Source: Terasakiella pusilla DSM 6293
GTDB lineage: Bacteria; Pseudomonadota; Alphaproteobacteria; Rhodospirillales; Terasakiellaceae
Direction of reading: 5' to 3'
DNA length: 64,000 nucleotides
Assembly (NCBI RefSeq): GCF_000688235.1
Contig: NZ_JHYO01000007.1
Coordinates: 89,062 to 153,061 of the forward strand
Positions within the stretch are counted from its first letter, which is position 1; each line of letters begins with the position of its first letter. This document shows positions 16,979-26,429 of this stretch, piece by piece. Made by a program: the position numbers and the translations under genes. Below the pieces are notes generated by a model that worked only from the letters and a program-made list of their open reading frames with translations, was not told the origin of the DNA and ran no database searches.

Positions 16979-18082
16979 ATGACCAAAACTTTCAAAACTT
17001 CACTTTTTGCCGCTGCAGCAGCAATTGCCTTGAGTGCAAACGTTGCCCAAGCTGACATCAAAATCGCTGTCGCTGGTCCTTTCACAGGCCAACTGGCTTC
17101 TTTTGGTGAGCAGCTTAAGCGTGGCGCTGAAATGGCTGTTGAACACCTCAATGCCAAAGGCGGCGTCAACGGCGAAAAAGTAGAGCTGATCTACGGGGAT
17201 GACCAATGCGATCCGAAACAGGCTGTGTCTGTTGCAAACAACCTTGTAAACCAAGGTGTACAGTTTGTTGCTGGTCACTTCTGCTCTTCCAGCTCCATCC
17301 CGGCTTCTGACGTCTATAACGAAGAAGGCATCCCGATGATCACGCCTGCGTCTACAAACCCGACGCTGACGGAAAAAGGCTATGATCGCGTTTATCGAGT
17401 TTGTGGTCGTGACGACCAACAAGGTAGCGTAGCTGGTGCTTATGTTGCCAAGGAATACGCTGACGCAAACATCGCGATCATCCACGACAAAACCGCTTAC
17501 GGTAAAGGTCTGGCTGACGAGATGAAAAAAGCTCTGAACGCTGCTGGTAAACAAGAAGCAATGTACGAGCCGATCACGGCTGGTGAAAAAGATTACTCTG
17601 CTTTGATTTCTAAACTGAAACAAAACAAAGTATCTGTTGTTTACCTCGGCGGGTATCACCCAGAAGGCGGCTTGATCGTTCGTCAAGCAAAAGAGCAAGG
17701 CCTCGACATGCAGCTGATCTCTGGTAATGCGCTGAACAGCCTTGAGTTCGGTTCTATCGCAGGTCAAGCTGGCGACGGCACAATCTTCATATTTGGTCCT
17801 GAGCCGCGTAACTTCCCGGAAGCACAAGAAGCTGTAAACGCGTTTAAAGCAACTGGCTACGATCCGGAAGGCTACACACTTTACACTTACGCAACGATCC
17901 AAGCTTGGGCACAAGCTGCAACAGAAGCTGGCTCAGCTGACGTTGACGCTGTTGCTTCCCAGCTGCACAAAACACGTTTCAAAACTGTGATCGGTGAATT
18001 CGCTTTCGATGCAAAGGGTGACACTGATGGCCGTGCGTACGTTTGGTACGAGTGGAAAGACGGTAACTACGCAGAAAGATAA
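16979..18082 (+). CDS. livK: Branched-chain amino-acid ABC transporter substrate-binding protein
   Basis: A periplasmic Leu/Ile/Val-type binding protein, 367 residues. The signal peptide is clear, with cleavage expected after AQA (residue 25). The mature part opens DIKIAVAGPFTGQLASFGEQ and has the ligand-lobe motif GHFCSSSSIPASDVYNEEGIPMITP. It is separated from the permease genes by about 120 bp, so it may also have its own promoter to reach higher expression, as is common. A strong terminator follows. Confidence 0.95.
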   Translation: MTKTFKTSLFAAAAAIALSANVAQADIKIAVAGPFTGQLASFGEQLKRGAEMAVEHLNAKGGVNGEKVELIYGDDQCDPKQAVSVANNLVNQGVQFVAGHFCSSSSIPASDVYNEEGIPMITPASTNPTLTEKGYDRVYRVCGRDDQQGSVAGAYVAKEYADANIAIIHDKTAYGKGLADEMKKALNAAGKQEAMYEPITAGEKDYSALISKLKQNKVSVVYLGGYHPEGGLIVRQAKEQGLDMQLISGNALNSLEFGSIAGQAGDGTIFIFGPEPRNFPEAQEAVNAFKATGYDPEGYTLYTYATIQAWAQAATEAGSADVDAVASQLHKTRFKTVIGEFAFDAKGDTDGRAYVWYEWKDGNYAER

Positions 18083-18107
18083 CTCTAAATCTTACTGTTA
18101 GAACCAA

Positions 18108-18142
18108 GAGCCCGACGAAAGAAATTTTCGTCGGGCTTTTTC
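18108..18142 (+). terminator. Rho-independent terminator of livK
   Basis: Arms AGCCCGACGAAA and TTTCGTCGGGCT with a short loop are followed by TTTTTC. It closes the liv gene group. Confidence 0.95.
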
Positions 18143-18210
18143 ATTGTCGCCTCTCAAACGCTGTGCTACATAATCCACAATCAAACGACCATTCATAAGG
18201 ATTTAGGATC

Positions 18211-18657
18211 ATGGCTGCTGAGAAAATTGCCATTGCCTCTGACCACGGTGGCACAAATTTGAAACAAGCCATCATTGATGAGTTAAGCTCTAAAGGCTTT
18301 GACGTCCTTGATCTTGGCTGCGATGGGTCTGCCTCTGTGGATTACCCCGATTACGGCTATAAACTAGCAGAAGCCATTAAAAGCGGAACTGTTGCACGCG
18401 GTGTTGTCGTGTGCGGATCTGGTATCGGCATTTCAATTGCGGTCAACCGCTTCCCTGAAATTCGCTGCGCGCTCGTCCATGATCGCTTGGGCGCAAGCCT
18501 GTCGCGCGAACACAACAATGCAAACGTCATCGCATTCGGTGAACGTACAACAGGGGTCGCAACGGCCCTTGATGCACTAGACGCTTTTTTAAATACCGAA
18601 TTCGAAGGCGGCCGTCACGAACGCCGTGTTGAAAAGCTTTCTAACCCGCCGCTTTGA
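18211..18657 (+). CDS. rpiB: Ribose-5-phosphate isomerase B
   Basis: Interconverts ribose 5-phosphate and ribulose 5-phosphate; the product feeds riboflavin synthesis encoded downstream. The 148-residue RpiB/LacAB fold shows IASDHGGTNLK near the start, the anion-hole loop VVVCGSGIGISIAVNR with the catalytic cysteine, and CALVHDRLGASLSREHNNANVIAFGER. It is the first gene of a block with glyA, nrdR and rib genes, 56 bp before glyA. Confidence 0.95.
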   Translation: MAAEKIAIASDHGGTNLKQAIIDELSSKGFDVLDLGCDGSASVDYPDYGYKLAEAIKSGTVARGVVVCGSGIGISIAVNRFPEIRCALVHDRLGASLSREHNNANVIAFGERTTGVATALDALDAFLNTEFEGGRHERRVEKLSNPPL

Positions 18658-18713
18658 AGCATAGGTCTTAAAAGCAAACTTCTTTTATCTCCTCAATGGA
18701 AAGGCTCACATAA

Positions 18714-19997
18714 ATGTCTTTTGAAAATTTTTTTACAGCTTCCTTAGCGGACTCAGACCCTGAAATCTATGCGTCTACCCGTGAAGAACTGGGCCGTCAA
18801 CAGAACCAGATCGAACTGATCGCTTCTGAAAACATCGTATCACGCGCTGTTATCGAAGCACAGGGTACAGTCCTGACAAACAAATACGCCGAAGGCTATC
18901 CGGGCCGCCGTTATTACGGTGGTTGCGAGTATGTAGACGTATCTGAAGGTCTTGCGATCGAACGTGCTAAAAAACTGTTTAACTGCGAGTATGTCAACGT
19001 ACAGCCACACTCTGGCGCACAAGCGAACGGCGCTGTCTTTATGGCCCTGTTGCAGCCAGGCGATACCATCCTTGGCATGACACTGGCTTCCGGCGGTCAC
19101 TTGACACACGGTGCGCCACCTGCACAATCTGGCAAATGGTTTAACGCGGTTCAATACGATGTTTCTCGCGAAACTCAACAGATCGATTATGATGAAGTCG
19201 AAGCAATTGCAGTTGAAAGCAAGCCGAAACTCATCATCGCTGGGGGGTCTGCCATCCCACGTCAGCTCGACTTTAAACGCTTCCGTGAAATCGCGGACAA
19301 AGTTGGCGCCTTGCTGATGGTTGATATGGCACACTTTGCCGGTCTGGTCGCTGGTGGTGCGCACCCAAGCCCGCTGCCTTACGCTGACGTTGTGACAACA
19401 ACCACACACAAAACACTGCGCGGTCCGCGTGGCGGCATGATCCTCTCCAACAATGTTGATCTGGGCAAAAAAATCAATTCTGCTGTCTTCCCAGGGCTGC
19501 AAGGTGGGCCGCTGATGCACGTCATCGCAGCCAAAGCCGTTGCCTTCGGTGAAGCTCTCCGCCCAGAGTTTAAAGACTATGCGGCACAAATTGTGAAGAA
19601 TGCCCAAGCTTTGGCCGCTGTTTTGGTGGAACGTGGCTGTGACATCGTCACCGGCGGTACAGATACTCACTTGATGCTGGTTGACTTGCGCCCCAAAAAA
19701 GTGACCGGTAAAATGGCTGACGCCGCCCTAGAACGTGCGGGCATCACATGTAATAAAAACGGTATCCCGTTTGATCCGGAAAAGCCGATGGTCACATCCG
19801 GTATTCGTGTGGGTACACCGGCAGGCACCACACGTGGCTTTAAGGAAGAAGAGTTCAAACTGATCGGAAACCTAATCAGTGACGTACTGGACGGCCTTTC
19901 TGCCAACGGTGAAGACAACAACCAGGCTGTTGAACAGGAAGTTCGTGCAAAAGTCGCTGACTTGTGCGCTAAATTCCCGATCTACAAAGACCTGTAA
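18714..19997 (+). CDS. glyA: Serine hydroxymethyltransferase
   Basis: A PLP enzyme converting serine and tetrahydrofolate to glycine and methylene-THF, the main one-carbon source. The 427 residues have normal length, with the PLP lysine in [16 protein letters not shown], the folate-site block [18 protein letters not shown] and [12 protein letters not shown]. It lies between rpiB and nrdR; nrdR starts 12 bp after its stop behind AAGGA, so the two are co-transcribed. This glyA-nrdR-rib order is common in alphaproteobacteria. Confidence 0.97.
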   Translation: MSFENFFTASLADSDPEIYASTREELGRQQNQIELIASENIVSRAVIEAQGTVLTNKYAEGYPGRRYYGGCEYVDVSEGLAIERAKKLFNCEYVNVQPHSGAQANGAVFMALLQPGDTILGMTLASGGHLTHGAPPAQSGKWFNAVQYDVSRETQQIDYDEVEAIAVESKPKLIIAGGSAIPRQLDFKRFREIADKVGALLMVDMAHFAGLVAGGAHPSPLPYADVVTTTTHKTLRGPRGGMILSNNVDLGKKINSAVFPGLQGGPLMHVIAAKAVAFGEALRPEFKDYAAQIVKNAQALAAVLVERGCDIVTGGTDTHLMLVDLRPKKVTGKMADAALERAGITCNKNGIPFDPEKPMVTSGIRVGTPAGTTRGFKEEEFKLIGNLISDVLDGLSANGEDNNQAVEQEVRAKVADLCAKFPIYKDL

Positions 19998-20009
19998 GGA
20001 ACGACGAAG

Positions 20010-20468
20010 ATGCGCTGTCCATTCTGTGGCGACCATGATACCCAAGTTAAGGATTCTCGTCCTGCAGAGGACAGCGCCTCTATTCGCCGTCGCCGGTATT
20101 GTCCGGCCTGTTCTTCACGCTTCACAACGTTCGAGCGCGTACAACTGCGCGAACTGACTGTTGTAAAGCGCGACGGTACAAAAAAAGCCTTTGATCGTGA
20201 AAAACTTCTAAGCTCCATTCGCATTGCGCTTCGCAAGCGTCCGGTGGACGAAGAAAAGATCGAACGCATTGTCAGCTCTATCCAACGTCAGCTCGAAACA
20301 TCGGGCGAAACGGAAATCCAGTCTGCCGCTATTGGTGAAAAAGTGATGGAAGTCTTGCTGGATATCGATAAAGTTGCCTATGTAAGATTTGCCTCTGTTT
20401 ATAAAGACTTCCGTGAAGCAAAGGACTTCGAGGACTTTGTCGAAAATTTGGGAACACATAAAGAATAA
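20010..20468 (+). CDS. nrdR: Transcriptional repressor NrdR
   Basis: A repressor of ribonucleotide reductase genes that senses ATP/dATP through an ATP-cone and binds NrdR boxes through a zinc ribbon. The 152 residues have the ribbon [18 protein letters not shown]...[13 protein letters not shown] (four cysteines) and the ATP-cone from [16 protein letters not shown] onward. ATG 20010 follows AAGGA. The 3' end overlaps the probable start of ribD. Confidence 0.96.
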   Translation: MRCPFCGDHDTQVKDSRPAEDSASIRRRRYCPACSSRFTTFERVQLRELTVVKRDGTKKAFDREKLLSSIRIALRKRPVDEEKIERIVSSIQRQLETSGETEIQSAAIGEKVMEVLLDIDKVAYVRFASVYKDFREAKDFEDFVENLGTHKE

Positions 20469-21597
20469 AGCCCCGTCACCAGCCTGTGACGACGACGCTT
20501 ATATGAAAATTGCCCTCAAGCTCGCCAAACGCGGGCTTGGCAACGTTTGGCCGAACCCTGCCGTCGGCTGCGTTCTTGTAAAAGAAAACACCATTATCGC
20601 ACGCGGCTGGACCCAGCCCGGTGGTCGCCCTCATGCCGAAGTCGAAGCCTTAACGCGGGCAGGGGAAGCGGCAAAGGGTGCGACAGCTTACGTCACTCTA
20701 GAACCTTGTGCCCATTACGGTAAAACACCACCCTGTGCAAATGCCCTTGTAGAGGCTGGCATCAAACGCGTTGTTATCGCTGTTGAAGATCCAGACCCGC
20801 GCGTATCGGGGCAAGGGGTTAAAATCCTCAAAGACGCGGGCATTGACGTGACCATGAATGTCTGTCGTGAGGAGGGGATTGAAGTTAACGAAGGCTTCTT
20901 CCTGAAAGTTTTGAAAAACCGCCCCCTCTTCACCATGAAAATGGCGACCACACTGGACGGTAAAATTGCCGTTCATACCGGGGAAAGCCAGTGGATCACA
21001 GAACAGCCAACACGTCAGCAAGGCCACCTGCTACGCGCTAACCATGATGCCATCATGGTCGGGATCGGGACGGCCTCTGAAGATAACCCAGAGCTTACCT
21101 GTCGTCTGCCGGGCCTTGAACATCATTCACCGGTGCGCATTGTCGTTGATCGCCGTATGCGCCTGCCACTAACAAGTAAGCTCGTCACCCAAGCACACAA
21201 AATCCCGACCTGGATGATTACCTTGGGGGATCAGGATGCCATTCGCGCAGAAGCTTACCGCGAAGCTGGTGTTGAACTGATTATCCCGGATAGCAGTTCT
21301 CAATCCGAAGCTGGAATTACATTGGACTGGGTGGCTCAGGAACTGGCGAAACGCGACTTAACCCGCATCCTTGTAGAAGGGGGCAGCCATCTGGCCGCCG
21401 CCCTGCTTCGTCGCAAGTTGGTGGATCGCCTTTGCTGGATGCGTGCCCCACGGATTATGGGGCATGACGGGATACCGGTTGTGCAGGCCTTCGGGGTTGA
21501 CCATCTTGAAGAAACGCCGTTTTTTGACCGTACCTCCATGTTTAATTCCGGTGACGACTTAGTCGAAATCTATCGTCGTCGTGATTTTGATATTTAA
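20437..21597 (+). CDS. ribD: Bifunctional riboflavin deaminase/reductase RibD
   Basis: Catalyses two steps of riboflavin synthesis: deamination of the GTP cyclohydrolase II product and reduction of its ribosyl chain. The deaminase domain has zinc ligands HAEVEAL and [12 protein letters not shown]; the reductase domain starts at [13 protein letters not shown]. Start choice is uncertain. The first ATG (20503) falls inside the conserved [16 protein letters not shown] opening, so translation probably begins upstream at a non-ATG codon; TTG 20437 inside nrdR is given here, and TTG 20389 is another option. The overlap suggests coupling with nrdR. Confidence 0.93.
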   Translation: MSKIWEHIKNKAPSPACDDDAYMKIALKLAKRGLGNVWPNPAVGCVLVKENTIIARGWTQPGGRPHAEVEALTRAGEAAKGATAYVTLEPCAHYGKTPPCANALVEAGIKRVVIAVEDPDPRVSGQGVKILKDAGIDVTMNVCREEGIEVNEGFFLKVLKNRPLFTMKMATTLDGKIAVHTGESQWITEQPTRQQGHLLRANHDAIMVGIGTASEDNPELTCRLPGLEHHSPVRIVVDRRMRLPLTSKLVTQAHKIPTWMITLGDQDAIRAEAYREAGVELIIPDSSSQSEAGITLDWVAQELAKRDLTRILVEGGSHLAAALLRRKLVDRLCWMRAPRIMGHDGIPVVQAFGVDHLEETPFFDRTSMFNSGDDLVEIYRRRDFDI

Positions 21598-21627
21598 CAA
21601 TAAAAAAGCTAAGAAAGGCCGCACCCT

Positions 21628-22221
21628 ATGTTTACAGGTATCATCACAGATTTGGGTAAAATCAAATCCATTGAAAAAGCAGGCGACACTCGCTTTGACT
21701 TCGTAACTTCATACGATATGTCAACCGTAGACATCGGCGCCTCTATCGCCTGCAATGGCGCATGTATGACCGTCATTGAAAAAGGCAACGGCTGGTTTGC
21801 CATTACCGCCTCAGCGGAGAGCCTGTCCAAAACCACAATGGGCGACTGGAAAGAAGGCGACGACATCAACTTTGAACGCGCCTGCCGCGTCGGTGACGAA
21901 CTGGGGGGGCATATTGTCTCCGGCCACGTCGATGGGGTCGCGGAAGTTGTATCCATCACGCCGGAAGGGGATTCCCACCGCTTTAAATTTAAAGCACCTG
22001 CGAATTTGAAAAATTTCATTGCGCCAAAGGGGTCAGTTACGCTAAACGGCATTTCCCTGACGGTAAATGAGGTTGAAGATGATATCTTCGGTATCAATAT
22101 CATTCCTCATACCATGGACGTCACCAATCTTGGTCAAACAAAGGTTGGCGACAAGGTGAATTTAGAAATCGACATGTTGGCGCGATACGTAGCGCGCCTT
22201 CTGGAAAAGGACGAAAAATAA
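21628..22221 (+). CDS. ribE: Riboflavin synthase alpha chain
   Basis: Dismutates two 6,7-dimethyl-8-ribityllumazine molecules to riboflavin. The 197 residues form two repeated lumazine-binding barrels, starting MFTGIITDLGKI and again near GGHIVSGHVDGVAEV. The repeat phrase IACNGACMTV and its partner VTLNGISLTV are visible. It sits between ribD and ribB; the next gene starts 2 bp after its stop. Confidence 0.96.
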   Translation: MFTGIITDLGKIKSIEKAGDTRFDFVTSYDMSTVDIGASIACNGACMTVIEKGNGWFAITASAESLSKTTMGDWKEGDDINFERACRVGDELGGHIVSGHVDGVAEVVSITPEGDSHRFKFKAPANLKNFIAPKGSVTLNGISLTVNEVEDDIFGINIIPHTMDVTNLGQTKVGDKVNLEIDMLARYVARLLEKDEK

Positions 22222-22223
22222 CA

Positions 22224-23348
22224 GTGACTGATTACAGCCAATATCTGTCCAGCATCGAAGAGATTATCGAAGATGCCAAACAAGGTCGTATGTTCATCCT
22301 TGTTGATGACGAAGATCGTGAGAATGAAGGGGATTTGATCATCCCTGCGGAAAAATGCGACGCTGATGCCATCAACTTTATGGCAACACATGGTCGTGGC
22401 TTGATTTGCCTTGCCATGACTGGGGAGCGGATCGATCATCTGGGCCTGCCTTTGATGACCACGCATAACGCCTCACGCCATGAAACCGCCTTTACAATTT
22501 CCATTGAAGCCCGCGAAGGGGTTTCCACCGGTATTTCTGCGGCAGACCGTGCGCTGACAATCGGCACAGCAATTGCTGAACAGTCATCCCGCGCCGATAT
22601 CGCAACACCGGGTCATATCTTCCCGTTGCGCGCCCGTGACGGTGGTGTTCTGGTCCGCGCCGGTCATACCGAAGCATCTGTGGACGTTGCGCGTCTAGCA
22701 GGCCTCAACCCGTCTGGTGTGATTTGTGAAATCATGAACGACGATGGCACCATGGCGCGTTTGCCCGATCTGGTCGGCTACGCTCAAAAACACGATTTGA
22801 AAATTGCAACCATCGCAGACCTGATCGCATACCGTCGTAAACATGACCGCATCATTGAAGTGAAGACAGAGACAACGTTGAACAGCCTTTACGGCGGTGA
22901 GTTCAACATGCGCGTTTACACAAATAATGTTGAATATGCAGAGCACGTGGCCCTGATCAAAGGTGACATTACAACCAACGAACCTGTGCTGGTGCGTATG
23001 CATGCACTGAACGTTCTGGATGATGTACTGGGCGATCATAGTGCCGGTAAGCAAAAAGAACTCCACAACGCCATGCGTCATATTGCAGACGTTGGTCGCG
23101 GCGTGATTGTCCTGATCCGCGAGCCACAACGTTCCAGCCTGTCGGAGCGTGTGAAAGCACATGCAGACGGCAAAAAAGGGGCTGGTCAGCTGCGCGATTA
23201 TGGAACTGGGGCACAAATCCTGCTTGATCTCGGCATCAGCGATATGATCCTGCTCAGCAATTCTGAGCGTAAAAATATTATTGGTCTGGAAGGCTATGGT
23301 CTTGCTATTGTAGACCAGCAACCGATCCCGACATTGGAGAATGAATGA
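22224..23348 (+). CDS. ribB: 3,4-Dihydroxy-2-butanone-4-phosphate synthase with degenerate GTP cyclohydrolase II domain
   Basis: The N-terminal 205 residues are a complete RibB domain that makes the four-carbon riboflavin precursor from ribulose 5-phosphate: DDEDRENEGDLI, ATHGRGLIC and HIFPLRARDGGVLVRAGHTEA are intact. The C-terminal 165 residues align with GTP cyclohydrolase II, but the zinc cysteines are gone: VRMHALNVLDDVLGDHS stands where the enzyme has an H-S-E-C-L-T-G-D block followed by C-D-C. That half is therefore probably not a cyclohydrolase. Such RibBA-like proteins are known in alphaproteobacteria. GTG start at 22224; stop overlaps ribH. Confidence 0.93.
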   Translation: MTDYSQYLSSIEEIIEDAKQGRMFILVDDEDRENEGDLIIPAEKCDADAINFMATHGRGLICLAMTGERIDHLGLPLMTTHNASRHETAFTISIEAREGVSTGISAADRALTIGTAIAEQSSRADIATPGHIFPLRARDGGVLVRAGHTEASVDVARLAGLNPSGVICEIMNDDGTMARLPDLVGYAQKHDLKIATIADLIAYRRKHDRIIEVKTETTLNSLYGGEFNMRVYTNNVEYAEHVALIKGDITTNEPVLVRMHALNVLDDVLGDHSAGKQKELHNAMRHIADVGRGVIVLIREPQRSSLSERVKAHADGKKGAGQLRDYGTGAQILLDLGISDMILLSNSERKNIIGLEGYGLAIVDQQPIPTLENE

Positions 23349-23809
23349 TGGAAGCCCCACGTATTTTTGTTGCGGAAGCCCGTTTCTATGATGATATCGC
23401 AGACCAGCTCTATGCCTCTGTCGAAAAAGAGTTTGAAGGCAAAGGGTATGAACTAAAGCGCTTTCAGGTACCCGGTGTCTTTGAACTGGCGCCGGCCTTT
23501 TCCTATGCCATTCAATCCATGAAAGTGGGCGCGATGGGCTCGCGTTATGCCGGTTTTATCAGCTTGGGCTGTGTCATCCGTGGGGAAACAACCCATTATG
23601 ACGTGGTGGTCAACGAAACCTCACGCGCTTTGATGGACCTGACAGTTAAACACAACCTTGCCCATGGCTTCGGAATGATCACTTGCGAAAACCGGGACCA
23701 GGCGCTTGTGCGCGCTGATCGTGACCAGAAAGACGTCGGGGGTAAAGCCGCACGTGCCTGTCTCGACATGATCGAGTTGAAAAAAGAACTTCACCTGTTG
23801 CCGAGATAA
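23345..23809 (+). CDS. ribH: 6,7-Dimethyl-8-ribityllumazine synthase
   Basis: Condenses the RibB and RibD-derived products to the lumazine that RibE uses. The 154 residues carry VPGVFELAPAF, the core GCVIRGETTHYDVVVNE with the phosphate-binding GET and the catalytic histidine one step on, and GMITCENRDQALVRAD. The start overlaps the ribB stop by 4 bp. nusB follows 5 bp later, an order common in this class. Confidence 0.95.
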   Translation: MMEAPRIFVAEARFYDDIADQLYASVEKEFEGKGYELKRFQVPGVFELAPAFSYAIQSMKVGAMGSRYAGFISLGCVIRGETTHYDVVVNETSRALMDLTVKHNLAHGFGMITCENRDQALVRADRDQKDVGGKAARACLDMIELKKELHLLPR

Positions 23810-23814
23810 GTGCC

Positions 23815-24315
23815 ATGAGCGATAAAATTAAACCAAACAAGTCCGTAAAACGCAGCTCTGCACGTCTGGCTGCCGTGCAGGCAATTTATGAAGTTGAACT
23901 GTCTGACAGCAATGTGGATGACGTTCTGATCAACTTTCTAAAAACCCGTTGGGACACACCGCAAGAAGTCGGGGACGAAAATCAGGAAAGCAGCCCGCTG
24001 ACAGCACCTGATAAAAACCTGTTCACTGACCTGATCCGTGGCGTTCATAAGCAACGTGATCAGCTGGAAGAAATGCTGGCGGGTGCCTTGTCCCAAGAAT
24101 GGTCGCCGGATCGTTTGGAAACCATCGTACGCATTATCCTGCTCGCCGGTATTTACGAGCTTTATAACCGTAAAGACGTCCCTGCACGTGTGGTTATCAC
24201 ACAGTATGTGGATGTGGCCCATGCCTTCTTTGAAGGACCGGAACCTGGTTTTGTAAACGGTGTTCTGGATCGCATGGCAAAAACACTGCGTCCGGATGAC
24301 TTCCAAAAACGCTAA
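23815..24315 (+). CDS. nusB: Transcription antitermination factor NusB
   Basis: A helical RNA-binding protein that joins NusE at boxA in rRNA leaders to prevent early termination. The 166 residues open with SSARLAAVQAIYEVELSD and have RIILLAGIYELYNRKDVPARVVITQYVDVAHAF, both typical. It is embedded between ribH (5 bp) and thiL (2 bp). Confidence 0.95.
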   Translation: MSDKIKPNKSVKRSSARLAAVQAIYEVELSDSNVDDVLINFLKTRWDTPQEVGDENQESSPLTAPDKNLFTDLIRGVHKQRDQLEEMLAGALSQEWSPDRLETIVRIILLAGIYELYNRKDVPARVVITQYVDVAHAFFEGPEPGFVNGVLDRMAKTLRPDDFQKR

Positions 24316-24317
24316 TC

Positions 24318-25268
24318 ATGTTGGGTGAATTCGAACAGATCGCTAAAATTATGGCTCCTTTAGCTCAAAAGGCTAGAGGAGCTTTTGGTTTAACAGATGA
24401 TGCCGCTGTCTTTCAGCATGCACCAGATCAAGAAATCGTCGTCACGACCGACACTCTGATTGCAGGCGTGCATTTTTTTGCCGCCGACCCACCGGAAACG
24501 ATTGCCCGCAAACTCTTGGGGGTAAACTTATCTGATCTGGCTGCAATGGGTGCTCAGCCGCTTCACTATACGCTCAACGCTTCATACCCTCGTGATATCA
24601 AGCTGGATTGGCTCAAAAGCTTTGCAGCAGGCTTAAAAGCCATGCAGGACACATATGGCATTATCTTGCTTGGCGGAGATACCACTTCAACGCCAGGTCC
24701 CCTTTGCCTCAGCTTAACCGCTTTCGGCACAGTCCCGAAAGGACAGGCCATTCGACGCACAACCGCGCGGGTAGGGGATTTAATCTGCACCAGCGGCACC
24801 ATTGGAGATGGCGCCCTCGGCCTCTTGGTCGCTCAAGGGCGGCTTGAGGACCAGAGCGGACATTTGTTAGGGCGATATCGCTGCCCCCAACCAAGAACGG
24901 CCCTAGGCGTAGCCCTCAGCTCACTTGCTACGGCTTGCCTTGATATTTCTGACGGCTTACTGACGGACTTCACTCATATGAAAAAGGCAGGGGAGATTTA
25001 CCTTTCGTCCATCCCCTTGTCCAAGCCAGCACAGCACTTGCTGGAACAGGATTCTGAGTTGTTTGCTACGATCCTAAACGGCGGGGATGACTATGAATTA
25101 CTTTTTTGTGTAGCCCCCGAAAATGAAAACGTCCTTAAAACCATAGCGCAAAAGACAGCAACGCCAATTACTGTAATCGGCAGGATTACAACTGGCGAAG
25201 GCGTCCGCTTGTTGGATCAGGACAACAACCAAGTCCCTGTAGAAACAGCCGGCTATCGTCATTTTTGA
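24318..25268 (+). CDS. thiL: Thiamine-monophosphate kinase
   Basis: Phosphorylates thiamine monophosphate to the active cofactor TPP. The 316-residue PurM/AIR-synthase fold shows GLTDDAAVF, the metal-binding VTTDTLIAGVHFF, LLGVNLSDLAAMGAQPLHY, and the C-terminal ACLDISDGLLTDF and GGDDYELLF. It starts 2 bp after nusB. With the thiYXZ/tenA salvage operon at 53-56.7 kb, it completes the path from imported precursor to cofactor. Confidence 0.95.
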   Translation: MLGEFEQIAKIMAPLAQKARGAFGLTDDAAVFQHAPDQEIVVTTDTLIAGVHFFAADPPETIARKLLGVNLSDLAAMGAQPLHYTLNASYPRDIKLDWLKSFAAGLKAMQDTYGIILLGGDTTSTPGPLCLSLTAFGTVPKGQAIRRTTARVGDLICTSGTIGDGALGLLVAQGRLEDQSGHLLGRYRCPQPRTALGVALSSLATACLDISDGLLTDFTHMKKAGEIYLSSIPLSKPAQHLLEQDSELFATILNGGDDYELLFCVAPENENVLKTIAQKTATPITVIGRITTGEGVRLLDQDNNQVPVETAGYRHF

Positions 25269-25342
25269 AGTCTCACATTGCATTCATCAACGACACAACC
25301 GATAATAATACGACTTAATCGAGGGTAATAGGCACATATATA

Positions 25343-25813
25343 ATGAAAAAAGCGATTCTCATTTTCGTTCTGGCACTTGTTGTCATCGGAGCTGTCATCG
25401 GCACGCTATATTTTTTAAAGCTAGGGCCGTTTGAAGGTCGGGACAAGGTTATCGAAAAAACACAGGAAGAACTTGAGCTTGAACGCGTAGATAATAAAAC
25501 GACAATTAAAATCAAACCTTTTACCATTCCCATGTTTCAAGGGGAACGGGTCGCCGGCAGCATTCAGGTCCAATTTGAACTAGAAATCCAAAAAGGTCAG
25601 GAAGAAATCATTAAGGGCAAGATGGTACGGCTGGAAGATGCCTATCTGCGCGACCTCTACGTCTTTATGCCCCGCCTACTGCGTAACCGCGAAAAACTGG
25701 ATATTATCGCCCTTAAAAAGCGCCTTCTGCGCGTTACCGCCAAGGTCATGGGGGAAGATGCACAAATTGTCTCAGACGTGCTGATCCAGTCCGTTGCCGA
25801 TAATCCCGGTTAA
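25343..25813 (+). CDS. FliL-like membrane-anchored protein
   Basis: A 156-residue protein with one N-terminal transmembrane helix (residues about 4-25), a short charged linker and a soluble domain outside the membrane. The soluble part (FTIPMFQGERVAGSIQVQFELEI, then a long helix and LLRVTAKVMGEDAQIVSDVLIQ) resembles the FliL fold. FliL stabilises flagellar stators, but no flagellar gene is near and the fit is by eye. It lies 74 bp after thiL and is followed by a terminator, so it may end that operon. Confidence 0.6.
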   Translation: MKKAILIFVLALVVIGAVIGTLYFLKLGPFEGRDKVIEKTQEELELERVDNKTTIKIKPFTIPMFQGERVAGSIQVQFELEIQKGQEEIIKGKMVRLEDAYLRDLYVFMPRLLRNREKLDIIALKKRLLRVTAKVMGEDAQIVSDVLIQSVADNPG

Positions 25814-25841
25814 GCAGAAGGCTTTTATCACCGGAGTTCAT

Positions 25842-25876
25842 AAAAAAAGGAAGGCCGATTGGACCTTCCTTTTTTG
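25842..25876. terminator. Bidirectional terminator between the FliL-like gene and bamE
   Basis: AAAAAAGGAAGG and CCTTCCTTTTTT arms, with inner CC/GG pairs and one bulged A, sit between two convergent genes. T-runs are present in both directions. Confidence 0.9.
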
Positions 25877-25880
25877 TTGG

Positions 25881-26336
25881 TTATTTGCCTTTGTTAAAGC
25901 GGCCCAAGTTCCCGAAGATCTGCTCAAAGAACGTGATCTCGTTCCCCGCTGTCGGTGTCGTGCGGTCAACGAACGCGACATTACGTCCTTGTTGATTATC
26001 TTCCTTCTTGACCCATTCAACAAAACCTTCCTTGTTGAATTTAACCTGCACAACGGTGCGATCCAGAATTTCAGGGGCAAGGAACGCGTAATACTCAACG
26101 CGCTCGCTGATATAATACCAAGATTCGCCGCCAAAAGTGGAGTGAGCCGTCGGTGTTCCCAAAATTTCAGCGACATCACGTGCATGAACTTCACCGGGGA
26201 CTAACTCCGCCAAACGGTCGGGATCGGGAAGGTTCCCCCGCGTTGCAAACTGAGAGCTACAGGCGCTTACCATCAAGGCAGCCCCTACGACCAGACCCAA
26301 ACCAATAAAGGATTTTGAACGAAGCGATTTAAACAT
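25881..26336 (-). CDS. bamE: Outer-membrane assembly lipoprotein BamE/SmpA
   Basis: A small lipoprotein of the BAM complex that helps fold outer-membrane barrels. The 151 residues begin with a lipoprotein signal (lipobox LMVSAC, Cys26), followed by the SmpA/OmlA domain: HARDVAEILGTPTAHSTFGGESWYYISER and TVVQVKFNKEGFV. It is divergent from the cytochrome bc1 chaperone gene by 93 bp, a usual alphaproteobacterial arrangement. Confidence 0.92.
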   Translation of the reverse strand: MFKSLRSKSFIGLGLVVGAALMVSACSSQFATRGNLPDPDRLAELVPGEVHARDVAEILGTPTAHSTFGGESWYYISERVEYYAFLAPEILDRTVVQVKFNKEGFVEWVKKEDNQQGRNVAFVDRTTPTAGNEITFFEQIFGNLGRFNKGK

Positions 26337-26429
26337 CTATACCCACAAACCTGATTTTCACTTTGAAAAGAGCCCCTACAATATCTTATAAGTCCTATTG
26401 ATCAAGTTTTATTGAAATGCAAATGGCCC

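Noticed and set aside
17000..17914. A 304-codon minus-strand open frame
   Set aside because: It lies opposite livK, which has a signal peptide and binding-protein motifs; the opposite frame has neither.
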